From QGON01 sp963691905 (GTDB taxonomy: Bacteria > Pseudomonadota > Gammaproteobacteria > Chromatiales > Chromatiaceae): a stretch of 64,000 nt of DNA. Under the pieces are notes generated by a model. The model had not been told where the DNA came from. It ran no database searches and was given only the letters and a program-made list of their open reading frames with translations. Where the stretch lies: positions 1,240,001-1,304,000 of the forward strand of contig OY829894.1 of NCBI GenBank assembly GCA_963691905.1, in the 5' to 3' direction. The position numbers and the translations under genes are program-made. Within the stretch, counting starts at the first letter, position 1; the number at the start of each line of letters is the position of its first letter. Positions 34,932-43,309 of the stretch are shown piece by piece.

Positions 34932-36347
34932 CTAGACAGCACCACTTCCCTTGAGAACAACCGGTACGGTTAATAGGAGGATTTTCAGGTCAAGCCAGAG
35001 TGACCATTCATCGATATATTTCAGATCCAGCTCCAGCCATTTTTCGAATGGCAGGTTACTTCGACCTGAAATTTGCCAGATACAGGTCAATCCGGGTTTC
35101 ACACTGAACCGCTTGCGCTGGATGCCACTGTCGAACAATTCAACATCGCGCTGGGACATCGGACGGGGACCTACCAGGCTCATATGGCCGCGTATTACAT
35201 TCAACAGTTGTGGGAATTCGTCGAGACTCGTCTTGCGGATAAAATCACCTATTCGGGTTACCCTGGGATCCCTTTCTATCTTGAAGATGGGTCCCTCAGC
35301 CTCGTTCAAGTGTTCAATCTCTTTCATCTTGGCCTCAGCATCCACCACCATCGAGCGAAATTTGAGCATGGGAAACAGGCGTTTACGCAAACCCACCCGA
35401 TGTTGGACGAAAAAAACCGGGCCGCCATCATCAAGTTTGATGGCAAGCGCAATCAATCCCATTACAGGAAGGATGACAGGCATGGCTGCCAGTACGATAA
35501 TCAAATCCATCAGGCGTTTGGCAAGCAGCATGCCTTCATTCTGTGCAACAGGATCAAATGTCAGCAGAGGGATACCATCGAGATCCACCAGTTGTGTACG
35601 GGCAACTTCCATATCGAAAACATCCGCCATAAACCGAAAACGAACGCCCTGCTCTTCGCAGGCGCTGACGATCTCCTCCATATGACTCAAGCGGCTGCGT
35701 GGCACTGCCAAAATCACCTCATCAATGACCTGACTGGTCAGGATCTCCTGTATTTTATCTGCCGTGGCGAGCACCTTTGCGCCCATCACTTCCTCACCGA
35801 CGTGCTCCGGGTCCGTGTCGAGGTAGCCCACGATATCAATGCCCCACTCGCTATGGCGATTCAACATTTCCGTCAGACGCTGGGCTCTCTCACCCACACC
35901 GATAACCAGAACTTTCAGAAAATTTTCGCCTTTCTGAATCGAACGTCTGAAATACCACCATTTGAGGCCCGCGCGGACGCCGACAAGAACCAATATGTCG
36001 AGCACGGCAAATGTCACCATCAGAGGGCGACTGACAAACTGCACCTTGAGCAAAAAAAGCAATCCGATTAGTAGTGCAAGACTGATCCCCAAAGCCTTTG
36101 CCACCATCCAGGCATAGGATGGAATGGTGACAACCCGCAGTCCTGTGTAGGCACCGAAGCGAGAGAGAAAATATCCCAGGGGCACCCAAACAAGTGGCAC
36201 CAAGGCAAAATGGGATACCAGATCGGCACTGACACCGGGAATGAATATCTGACGCAGACGATATGCGAGCAGGAACACCAATAGCGTTAGCAGAATATCA
36301 AGAAGGTACAATAACCTACTTATTTCCCTTGATTTTTCGTCAAACAT
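34932..36347 (-). CDS. Undecaprenyl-phosphate sugar phosphotransferase (WcaJ/EpsL-type)
   Basis: 471 aa. Four N-terminal membrane helices, a CoA-binding-like cytosolic domain (KVLVIGVGERAQRLTEML), a fifth helix (LMDLIIVLAAMPVILPVMGLIALAIKLDD) and the catalytic bacterial-sugar-transferase domain. Diagnostic motifs: GPVFFVQHRVGLRKRLFPMLKFRSM, DEFPQLLNVIRGHMSLVGPRP and KPGLTCIWQISGRS. This polyisoprenyl-phosphate hexose-1-phosphate transferase starts repeat-unit synthesis. It is the first gene of the minus-strand polysaccharide run. Confidence 0.94.
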   Translation of the reverse strand: MFDEKSREISRLLYLLDILLTLLVFLLAYRLRQIFIPGVSADLVSHFALVPLVWVPLGYFLSRFGAYTGLRVVTIPSYAWMVAKALGISLALLIGLLFLLKVQFVSRPLMVTFAVLDILVLVGVRAGLKWWYFRRSIQKGENFLKVLVIGVGERAQRLTEMLNRHSEWGIDIVGYLDTDPEHVGEEVMGAKVLATADKIQEILTSQVIDEVILAVPRSRLSHMEEIVSACEEQGVRFRFMADVFDMEVARTQLVDLDGIPLLTFDPVAQNEGMLLAKRLMDLIIVLAAMPVILPVMGLIALAIKLDDGGPVFFVQHRVGLRKRLFPMLKFRSMVVDAEAKMKEIEHLNEAEGPIFKIERDPRVTRIGDFIRKTSLDEFPQLLNVIRGHMSLVGPRPMSQRDVELFDSGIQRKRFSVKPGLTCIWQISGRSNLPFEKWLELDLKYIDEWSLWLDLKILLLTVPVVLKGSGAV

Positions 36348-36636
36348 TAAAGTCTCTTTTCAGCACCTTATTCCATACCAGCCAATCATATTGATCGATA
36401 TTGAATCGACAACCTCACCCAGCGCGCGCGGGCAATGATCAAGCTGTTAATAATCCCATGTACACCCGTAGAACATCAACTTCATCGGGGCAAGCAATAG
36501 TGACGAATTGTATTCCTTAACCAGCGGCAATATTGAGAAGACGATCTCCCATTCAGTTACTCGGAGTGACTATGGGTAAAATAGTGTTACAGAGCATCCC
36601 AAATACAAAGACCCGCACTCCTTCAGCGACCTGAAA
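36348..36636. other. Intergenic region between EPS and hemN genes
   Basis: About 290 bp. It should carry the promoter of the polysaccharide genes, but no convincing -35/-10 pair, RNA or repeat was recognised. Confidence 0.4.
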
Positions 36637-38022
36637 TCAAATTACTTTAGAAAAACTGCCTTTAGACTCTTTGGAATTCAGGTAGGCATCAAACTGCATA
36701 CAGATATTTCTTATCAAGAGTCTTCCTCTCGGCAGGACATCGATGCCTCTCTCTGTGAGATCCACCAGCCCGTCTTCTGCCATCCCACTCAGGTTTTCGA
36801 GCTCTGAGGCAAAATAACTCTGGAAATCGACCTCCCACTGGGCGTTGACGGCAGCGAAATTGAGGGTGAAATGGCAGATCAGGCGTGTAATGACATCCCG
36901 ACGAATCTGATCGTCCCGATTCAGCTCCACTCCGCGAAAAACCGCGAGTTTCCCCTGGTCGATGCGATCATAATATTCATCCAGTGTGCGTTTATTTTGT
37001 GCATAGGTCGGCCCGACCATGCCGATGGATGTTGCGCCTAGCGCCACCAGATCACAATCCGCATGGGTGGAGTAGCCCTGGAAGTTTCGATAGAGCGTAC
37101 CGTTCCGCTGGGCTATGACCAACTCATCATCAGGTTTGGCGAAATGATCCATGCCGACATAGACATAACCTGCCCCGGTGAGCTTTTCGATGGTCATCTG
37201 GAGGATATCGAGCTTCTCCTGTGGGCTCGGAAGCTCAGCCTCATTGATACGCCGCTGGGGTTTGAAGCGTTCCGGCAGGTGCGCATAGTTGAAAACGGAG
37301 AGCCGGTCAGGGTCGACTTCCAGAATCTGATCCAAAGTCCCTGCAAAACTGCCGAGGCTCTGAAACGGCAGACCATAGATCAAATCAATGCTGATCGACC
37401 GAAAACCCTCATCCCTGGCCGACTGCAGGACACTCAGCGTATCCTCCTTCGACTGGATACGGTTGACCGCCTTTTGCACACTCTCCTCGAAATCCTGCAC
37501 TCCCAGGCTCATACGGTTAAAACCCAGCTCACGCAACACCTTGATGGTATCGCCCAAGGCCTCCCGGGGATCTATTTCTATGGAGTATTCACCACTGTCA
37601 TCATCGAGCAGCGTAAAGTGTTTGCGCGTCTGCCGCACCAGCTCACGCATCTCATCATGACTGATAAAGGTCGGGGTTCCACCCCCCCAATGCAGCTGCT
37701 CCACCTTGCGGGAGCGGTCAAAAAGTGCCCCCTGCATCTCCATTTCTTTGTAAACCCGCTGCAGGTACTTGTCTGCAAGGCTTCGATCCTTGGTCGCCAC
37801 CTTGTTGCAGGCGCAATAGAAACATACCGTGTCGCAAAACGGGATGTGGAAATAGAGCGATAGCGGATCACCGGAAGCATTACTCTCCTGGGCAATCCGC
37901 CGGTAGTCGGCTTCTCCAAAACCCTCGTGAAACTGAACTGCGGTGGGATAGGAGGTGTAACGCGGCCCGCTCTGATCATATTTTGCGATCAGCTCAAGAT
38001 CGAAGACAATTGATTGATCCAT
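36637..38022 (-). CDS. hemN: Oxygen-independent coproporphyrinogen III oxidase
   Basis: 461 aa, full length. The radical-SAM cluster motif CxxxCxxC is present as CDTVCFYC near residue 63, with the SAM-binding GGGTPTF near 113-119 and the N-terminal YTSYPTAVQFH typical of HemN (not HemW). It converts coproporphyrinogen III to protoporphyrinogen IX without oxygen, so the cell can make heme under microoxic or anoxic conditions. It is preceded by a small unknown gene 31 nt upstream on the same strand. Confidence 0.95.
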   Translation of the reverse strand: MDQSIVFDLELIAKYDQSGPRYTSYPTAVQFHEGFGEADYRRIAQESNASGDPLSLYFHIPFCDTVCFYCACNKVATKDRSLADKYLQRVYKEMEMQGALFDRSRKVEQLHWGGGTPTFISHDEMRELVRQTRKHFTLLDDDSGEYSIEIDPREALGDTIKVLRELGFNRMSLGVQDFEESVQKAVNRIQSKEDTLSVLQSARDEGFRSISIDLIYGLPFQSLGSFAGTLDQILEVDPDRLSVFNYAHLPERFKPQRRINEAELPSPQEKLDILQMTIEKLTGAGYVYVGMDHFAKPDDELVIAQRNGTLYRNFQGYSTHADCDLVALGATSIGMVGPTYAQNKRTLDEYYDRIDQGKLAVFRGVELNRDDQIRRDVITRLICHFTLNFAAVNAQWEVDFQSYFASELENLSGMAEDGLVDLTERGIDVLPRGRLLIRNICMQFDAYLNSKESKGSFSKVI

Positions 38023-38053
38023 AGTTGTTTCTCGTTTTCAGCCAGAGGCTTTT

Positions 38054-38377
38054 TCAGTCGTTGGATGCATCCACATCGATCCCCTTGCGATGCGTTTCAT
38101 TTATCTGCCGCAACAGCACGGCGAAGGGAATATCATCAGCGTGCCGGTTTACCATATCCATGAAAGGCAGATCTTCCCGGCCAAAATGGTATTCACCATC
38201 GACCATGCTCTGCTGGATCGTCTTGATCCCCTCCTCCAAGTGCGCCAGGAAGGCAGGAAAGCGTTCCATCTCCTCCAGCTCGTACTCCATACAGCTGCGG
38301 AGATCCTGCACCTCAAACACGGCTTGCCTGATCCATTCCACGTACTCTTCAGCACTCCGGGCGCGCTGCAAACTCAT
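38054..38377 (-). CDS. Conserved hypothetical protein, about 107 aa
   Basis: ATG 38377 is preferred: GAGGGAG lies 9 nt upstream (a TTG 27 nt earlier overlaps prmB). Acidic, helical, no membrane segment. It contains HFGREDLPFMDMVNRHADDIPF and several His/Glu/Asp residues in helices, which could suggest a metal-binding four-helix protein, but I do not recognise the family. It lies between prmB and hemN, all on the minus strand, and is probably co-transcribed with them. Confidence 0.75.
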   Translation of the reverse strand: MSLQRARSAEEYVEWIRQAVFEVQDLRSCMEYELEEMERFPAFLAHLEEGIKTIQQSMVDGEYHFGREDLPFMDMVNRHADDIPFAVLLRQINETHRKGIDVDASND

Positions 38378-38400
38378 CGACTCTACTCCCTCACAAGCCG

Positions 38401-39294
38401 TCAAAACGTCTCGCGATATCTGACCAATTCTTCGGCTGTAAACAGAAAAACACCGTCTCCACCACGCTCGAATTCGAGCCAGGTAAACGGAATCTCAGGA
38501 TAGCGTGCCATCAGCGTCTCCGCGCTGCTTCCCACTTCAATCACTATGATACCCCAGGACGTCAGATGACTGGAGGCCTCCCGCAGAATACGGGCGACCA
38601 GCGCCAGCCCTTCCTCGCCAGCCGTCAGCCCGAGCCGGGGTTCCCGATGATACTCCTGTGGCAATTGATTCATCTCCGACTCACTCACATAAGGCGGATT
38701 GCATACAATCACGTCGTACTGACGGCCTTCAAGGGCGAAAAATAGGTCGGACTGTATGACTTCGACCCGATCGCCCAAGTCATATTCCGCCACATTGCCC
38801 GCCGCCACCCGTAGTGCCTGGTCGGAGATATCCGCCAGATCCACCGCCGCATCCGGCAGATAGACTGCTGCGGCAATGCCGATGCAGCCGCTACCACAGC
38901 AGAGATCAAGTACCCGGGAGATGCGATCCGCCTCGATCCAGGGTTCAAATTCACGTTCCACCAGCTCGGCAATCGGAGAGCGGGGTACCAGTACATGCTC
39001 ATTGACATTGAATCGCAGCCCGGCAAACCAGGCCTCACCGGTCAGATAGGCGGCTGGAAGGCGCTCATCTATGCGACGCTGCAGCAGCAGGGTGACATCT
39101 GTCTGCTCCGCCTGGGTGAGACGACTCTGAAACCAACTGCCGGGGAAATCGGGAGGCAGATGAAGCGCATGCAACACAAGCACTGCGGATTCATCAATCG
39201 CATTGTCCGTACCATGCCCGAAAAACAGATCCGCTTCATTGAAACGACTTGCACCCCAACGGATGAAGTCGGCTATGGTCTGCAAAGATTGCAT
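38401..39294 (-). CDS. prmB: Ribosomal protein L3 N5-glutamine methyltransferase PrmB
   Basis: 297 aa from ATG 39294, the natural PrmB N-terminus (MQSLQTIADFIRWGASRFNEADLFFGHGTDNA). An earlier start at 39528 would run through the iscR terminator and is rejected. SAM-binding VLDLCCGSGCIGIAAA and catalytic NPPY (CNPPYVSESEM) are intact, and the HXLXPRSPIAEL motif separates PrmB from PrmC. It methylates Gln in ribosomal protein L3. The SD is weak. Confidence 0.93.
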   Translation of the reverse strand: MQSLQTIADFIRWGASRFNEADLFFGHGTDNAIDESAVLVLHALHLPPDFPGSWFQSRLTQAEQTDVTLLLQRRIDERLPAAYLTGEAWFAGLRFNVNEHVLVPRSPIAELVEREFEPWIEADRISRVLDLCCGSGCIGIAAAVYLPDAAVDLADISDQALRVAAGNVAEYDLGDRVEVIQSDLFFALEGRQYDVIVCNPPYVSESEMNQLPQEYHREPRLGLTAGEEGLALVARILREASSHLTSWGIIVIEVGSSAETLMARYPEIPFTWLEFERGGDGVFLFTAEELVRYRETF

Positions 39295-39400
39295 TCGAGT
39301 GGCAGCGCCTGGAAAAAAGCGTGAATCATAGCCCATTAACCCGGATTTCTCACCAAGATTTAGATTTTTGGGCAATCTGAATTCTTGAATTATTTTCCAC

Positions 39401-39442
39401 AAACAGAAACGGGCTGCCGAAACCGGAGGTTTCAACAGCCCG
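39401..39442 (-). terminator. Intrinsic terminator after iscR
   Basis: Stem CGGGCTG (39410-39416) with CAGCCCG (39436-39442) plus an inner GAAACC/GGTTTC pairing (39419-39424, 39428-39433). Reading minus strand, the stem is followed by TTTCTGTTTGTGG. It separates iscR from prmB. Confidence 0.75.
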
Positions 39443-39493
39443 CTGCCGACTCTCCCTGACAATCTATCAGGGTTATCACATACCGGGGGCGAA

Positions 39494-39961
39494 TCAGGCC
39501 GCGCGGGAACCCTCGTCGTTGACGACACTCAAGTGTGCTGCCTTGTCGGCTTTCTTGTGTTCCCCACGCCGAATCAGATCGCCGATGGAGATTTTGGTCA
39601 GAAAATCGAAGATTTCACTACTCAGGTCATCCCATAGGGAGTGGGTCAGACAGCGCTCACCTCCGCTGCAGTTCTTACGACCGCCGCAGCGGGTAAATTC
39701 CACCCACTCATCAACGGCGCAAATGATATTTGCAATGGAAATATCATCGGCACTGCGACCGAGATAGTACCCGCCACCAGGACCTCGAACACCTCGTACG
39801 AGCTCTTTTGCACGCAGAGAGGCAAACAACTGCTCCAAATAGGATAATGAAATACCCTGATTTTCAGAAATTTCAGCCAAGGTCACCGGGCCATCTACAC
39901 CATTCAGTGCCAGATCCAACATGGCGGTAACTGCATATCGACCTTTCGTTGACAGTCTCAT
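39494..39961 (-). CDS. iscR: Fe-S cluster regulator IscR (Rrf2 family)
   Basis: 155 aa from ATG 39961 (MRLSTKGRYAVTAMLDLAL). Winged helix (ISENQGISLSYLEQLFASLRAKELVRGVRGPGGGY) and the [2Fe-2S] ligands Cys92, Cys98, Cys104 and His107, numbered as in E. coli IscR. IscR represses the isc operon when loaded and activates other genes as apoprotein. Oddly, no iscSUA, hscBA or fdx genes follow: a terminator and prmB come next. Two inverted IscR-like boxes overlap its promoter, so autoregulation is likely. Confidence 0.95.
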   Translation of the reverse strand: MRLSTKGRYAVTAMLDLALNGVDGPVTLAEISENQGISLSYLEQLFASLRAKELVRGVRGPGGGYYLGRSADDISIANIICAVDEWVEFTRCGGRKNCSGGERCLTHSLWDDLSSEIFDFLTKISIGDLIRRGEHKKADKAAHLSVVNDEGSRAA

Positions 39962-39996
39962 CTTTATCTCGCTCCTAAAATGCGCAAACACATTTC

Positions 39997-40013
39997 CTAC
40001 TAATTTACTTGGT
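39997..40013 (+). promoter_or_regulatory. IscR type-1-like operator, distal copy
   Basis: CTACTAATTTACTTGGT. Compared with the published type-1 pattern YYGACTRwwwYAGTCRR it keeps most positions (ACTAATTTA core, GG end). It is the inverted partner of the site at 40031-40047. Confidence 0.5.
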
Positions 40014-40017
40014 AATA

Positions 40018-40047
40018 AGATTAGCAGTAACCAAGTAATTTAGTCAA
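40018..40047 (-). promoter_or_regulatory. iscR promoter with overlapping IscR-like operator
   Basis: On the minus strand: -35 TTGACT (40042-40047), 18-nt spacer, -10 TAATCT (40018-40023). The -35 lies inside TTGACTAAATTACTTGG (40031-40047), which matches 15 of 17 positions of the type-1 IscR pattern. A 9-bp perfect inverted repeat (TTACTTGGT 40005-40013, ACCAAGTAA 40030-40038) joins this site with the distal one. Confidence 0.6.
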
Positions 40048-40107
40048 CTTTTAAACCACACTTTTTAGAGAGATAAATCCCAAATTGCTTATAAACAGGG
40101 GAAAAGG

Positions 40108-40851
40108 CTAATCAGAACTGCGCTGCCGGAGGGCTTCGAAGAGACAAACACCGGTGGCAACCGAGACATTGAGGCTCTCTACAGCCCCCAACATGGGCAT
40201 ATGAACCAAGGCATCACACTGCTCGCGGGTCAGTCGACGCATACCCTTGCCTTCGCCACCCATAATAATAGCCAAAGGCCCTTTGAGGTCCGCCTGGTAG
40301 AGTCCGGCTTCCGCCTCACCCGCAGTACCGATAAGCCAGACCCCCTGCTCCTGCAACCACTTTAAGGTGCGCACAAGATTGGTGACCTGGACAAAGGGAA
40401 CCGTTTCTGCCGCTCCGCTGGCTACCTTGCAGGCCACCGGCGTCAAGCCGACAGAACGATCCCGGGGAGTTATCACGGCATCTATCCCGGCAGCATCAGC
40501 GGTACGCAGACATGCACCAAGGTTATGCGGATCCTGAACACCATCAAGCACCAGCAGAAAAGGGACACTATCCAGGCCCTCCAGCAGGCGTTTGAGATAC
40601 CCTTCATCCCGCACCGCCGGTGCCTGGGTAAAGGCAACCACGCCCTGGTGGTTTTCACCACGGGAGAGCGCATCGAGTTCGGCGCGTTCAACCTGCACGA
40701 CATCGACCCCGCCCTGCCGTGAAAGGCCCAGGATCTCTTTTATTCTGCCATCTCTGCGACGCGCCTCGACGCGAACTCCGGTAACCGCATCGCCATGCTT
40801 GAGCGCGGTTCGCACTGCGTGCAGGCCGATGATCAGCTGGGATTGGGACAC
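40108..40851 (-). CDS. rlmB: 23S rRNA Gm2251 2'-O-methyltransferase RlmB
   Basis: 247 aa, GTG start at 40851, 2 nt after the rnr stop. SpoU/TrmH-type knotted methyltransferase: N-terminal L30e-like RNA-binding part (IIGLHAVRTALKHG), then LVLDGVQDPHNLGACLRTADAAGIDAVI, IIMGGEGKGMRRLTREQCD and MLGAVESLNVSVATGVCLFEALRQ (motifs 1-3). Methylates G2251 in the P loop of 23S rRNA. The rnr-rlmB pair is a conserved gammaproteobacterial operon. Confidence 0.96.
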   Translation of the reverse strand: MSQSQLIIGLHAVRTALKHGDAVTGVRVEARRRDGRIKEILGLSRQGGVDVVQVERAELDALSRGENHQGVVAFTQAPAVRDEGYLKRLLEGLDSVPFLLVLDGVQDPHNLGACLRTADAAGIDAVITPRDRSVGLTPVACKVASGAAETVPFVQVTNLVRTLKWLQEQGVWLIGTAGEAEAGLYQADLKGPLAIIMGGEGKGMRRLTREQCDALVHMPMLGAVESLNVSVATGVCLFEALRQRSSD

Positions 40852-40853
40852 AG

Positions 40854-43181
40854 TCAGCTATTAGCCCTTTTGCGGGGTCTACGCCGGCGTTTCTTCGTGC
40901 TCTTCTCAGTCTTCTCTTCAACTGGCTGGGTCGGCTTATTCTGAGACTTATTGCTCTTGCGACGGGATTTTTTCGCTGGCTTCTGCGGTGTTTCCTCTTC
41001 CGACGCCAAGACGAAGTCGATCTTGCGATCATCCAGATTGACCTTCGCCACCTGGATGCGCAAGGGATCACCCAAACGGATCACCTTGCCGGTTCGTTCG
41101 CCGGAAAGTCGATGCCCGACCGGATCGTAATGGTAGTAATCATTGTCCAGAGCAGTGATGTGAACAAGGCCATCCACAAAGATATCCTTGAGCTCCACGA
41201 ACACCCCAAAAGAGTTGACGCTGGTGATGATACCGTCGAAGGACTCACCCACCTTGTCCATCATGAACTCGCACTTCAACCAGTCAGTGGCATCACGGGT
41301 CGCCTCATCAGCTCGGCGCTCAGTGCTGGAGCAGTGTTCGGCTATACTTTGCAGTTCGGACTTGGTGTAGAGAAAGTCATTTGCCGCACCCTTCTCCCCC
41401 AAGTGCTTGAGTGCGCGGTGTATCACCAAATCCGGGTAGCGACGGATCGGCGAGGTGAAGTGGGTATAGGCGGGAAACGAGAGACCGAAGTGGCCCACGT
41501 TGTCGGAGCTGTAGACCGCCTGCCGCATGGAGCGCAGCAGCACGGTCTGGATCAGGTGGGCATCTTCCCGTCCCTTGATGCCATCCAACAGCTTGGCGTA
41601 GTCAGCCGCCGTCGGCTTGTTACCGCCCGGCAGACTCAGGCCCAGCTCTCCCAGAAACTCACGCAGGTCGGTAAGTTTCTCTTCCGCAGGCACCTCGTGG
41701 ATGCGGTAGAGCGCCTGCAACTTTTTGCGCAACAACAAACGGGCTGATGCCACATTGGCAGCCAGCATGCACTCTTCGATCATGCGGTGAGCATCATTAC
41801 GATAGACCGGCACGATACGTTCAACCCGGCTCATTTCATTGAACTCGATCTTGGTCTCGGTGGTGTCGAAATCGATCGCACCCTGCTCCCGCCGTCCTGC
41901 ATTCAATGCCTGGTAGAGCTGATGCAGCTCGTGGATATGGGGCAGCAGTTCGGCGTATTGTCCACAAATCGCCTCATCCCCATCGAGCATTGCGGCCACC
42001 TGGTCATAGGTAAGACGCGCATGGGAGTGCATCACAGCCGGATAGAACTTGGAGCGGGTAATCTTTCCACTATCGTCAATATAGAGCTCGCAGGTCATGC
42101 AGAGCCGATCAACTTTAGGATTAAGAGAACAGAGGCCGTTGGAGAGTACCTCCGGCAGCATCGGAACCACCCGATCAGGGAAGTAGGCGGAGTTGCCGCG
42201 CTCACGACCCTCGACATCCAGAGCACTGCCCGGGCTCACGTAGTGAGAGACGTCGGCGATAGAAACCAGCAGTTTCCACCCTTTCGGCTTACGTTCGCAA
42301 TAGACCGCATCGTCAAAGTCGCGAGCGTCGGCGCCATCGATGGTAACCAGGGGCAGTTTGCGCAGGTCAGTACGGCCTCTCCTTTCCGCCTCCAGCACCT
42401 CGCCGGAGAGTCCGGCGATCTGCGCCTCCACGTCATCCGGCCAGGCGACGGGTATCTCGTGGGCACGGATGGCAATATCCGTCTCCATACCCGGCGCCAT
42501 GTGGTCGCCCAGAATCTCGGAGATGCGGCCAATGGGCTGAGTGCGCTTGGTAGGTTGATCGAGGATCTCAGCCACCACCATCTGGCCCTGAGCAGCACCA
42601 CCGAGTTCGGTGCGGGGAATGATCACATCCTTGCTCAGACGTTTATTGTCCGGCACCACAAAACCGACCCCGGTCTCCTGGTAGAGACGCCCCACTACGC
42701 TGTGGGTATTGCGTTCCAACACCTCCACCACGGAAGCTTCCAAGCGTCCCCGCCGATCCATACCTGTCACCCGCACTACGGCGCGGTCACCGTGAAACAG
42801 GGAACGCATCTCTCTGAACGAGATATAGAGATCTTCGCCACCATCATCCGGCTTGAAGAAGCCAAATCCATCTGCATGTCCGATCACCCGGCCTGCGATA
42901 AGGTCGCGATTGTTGACGATGCAGTAGTTTTCCTTGCGGTTTCGCACCAGCTGACCATCCCGTTCCATGGCTCGCAGGCGGCGGCGTAACGCCTCCAGCT
43001 GATCCTCGTCATGCAGATCGAGCTTCTCGGCCACATCGGGAAGATTCATGGGGACGCCATGTTCCTCCATGGTCTCCATGATGAATTCACGGCTGGGGAT
43101 GGGATTGTCGTACTTACTTTCTTCCCTGGCTTGATGGGGATCCATCTTACCGGCGGACTTATTTGGTTTGCGTCTGGCCAC
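40854..43181 (-). CDS. rnr: Ribonuclease R
   Basis: 775 aa, GTG start at 43181. HTH_12/RNase B OB N-terminal domains, cold-shock domains, the catalytic RNB core (PLVTIDGADARDFDDAVYCER, with the four Asp ligands of the metal site), S1 domain (GESFDGIITSVNSFGVFVELKDIFVDGLVHI) and a basic Lys/Arg-rich tail typical of RNase R and absent from RNase II. A 3'-5' exoribonuclease that degrades structured RNA and rRNA. Operon with rlmB; divergent from the Kef-type antiporter. Confidence 0.97.
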   Translation of the reverse strand: MARRKPNKSAGKMDPHQAREESKYDNPIPSREFIMETMEEHGVPMNLPDVAEKLDLHDEDQLEALRRRLRAMERDGQLVRNRKENYCIVNNRDLIAGRVIGHADGFGFFKPDDGGEDLYISFREMRSLFHGDRAVVRVTGMDRRGRLEASVVEVLERNTHSVVGRLYQETGVGFVVPDNKRLSKDVIIPRTELGGAAQGQMVVAEILDQPTKRTQPIGRISEILGDHMAPGMETDIAIRAHEIPVAWPDDVEAQIAGLSGEVLEAERRGRTDLRKLPLVTIDGADARDFDDAVYCERKPKGWKLLVSIADVSHYVSPGSALDVEGRERGNSAYFPDRVVPMLPEVLSNGLCSLNPKVDRLCMTCELYIDDSGKITRSKFYPAVMHSHARLTYDQVAAMLDGDEAICGQYAELLPHIHELHQLYQALNAGRREQGAIDFDTTETKIEFNEMSRVERIVPVYRNDAHRMIEECMLAANVASARLLLRKKLQALYRIHEVPAEEKLTDLREFLGELGLSLPGGNKPTAADYAKLLDGIKGREDAHLIQTVLLRSMRQAVYSSDNVGHFGLSFPAYTHFTSPIRRYPDLVIHRALKHLGEKGAANDFLYTKSELQSIAEHCSSTERRADEATRDATDWLKCEFMMDKVGESFDGIITSVNSFGVFVELKDIFVDGLVHITALDNDYYHYDPVGHRLSGERTGKVIRLGDPLRIQVAKVNLDDRKIDFVLASEEETPQKPAKKSRRKSNKSQNKPTQPVEEKTEKSTKKRRRRPRKRANS

Positions 43182-43309
43182 TATCTCGTTTCTTTACTGA
43201 CTAAAAACGAGCATTTTAGCAGTATATGGCACTCAAACCCTATGGATAATATCAATCGGCGGTTTATTTAAAGTATCCTTGTGGCAGAAAAACTGAAAAG
43301 AAACCCCGA

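Noticed and set aside
35073..36071. 332-aa plus-strand ORF opposite the sugar transferase
   Set aside because: Fully antisense to a well-supported gene with clear family motifs; composition is a codon shadow.
39295..39528. Upstream extension of prmB to 39528
   Set aside because: It would include the iscR terminator hairpin and 78 residues without family similarity.
41112..42989. Long plus-strand ORFs opposite rnr (211 and 400 aa)
   Set aside because: Shadows of a high-GC gene; RNase R motifs on the minus strand are unequivocal.
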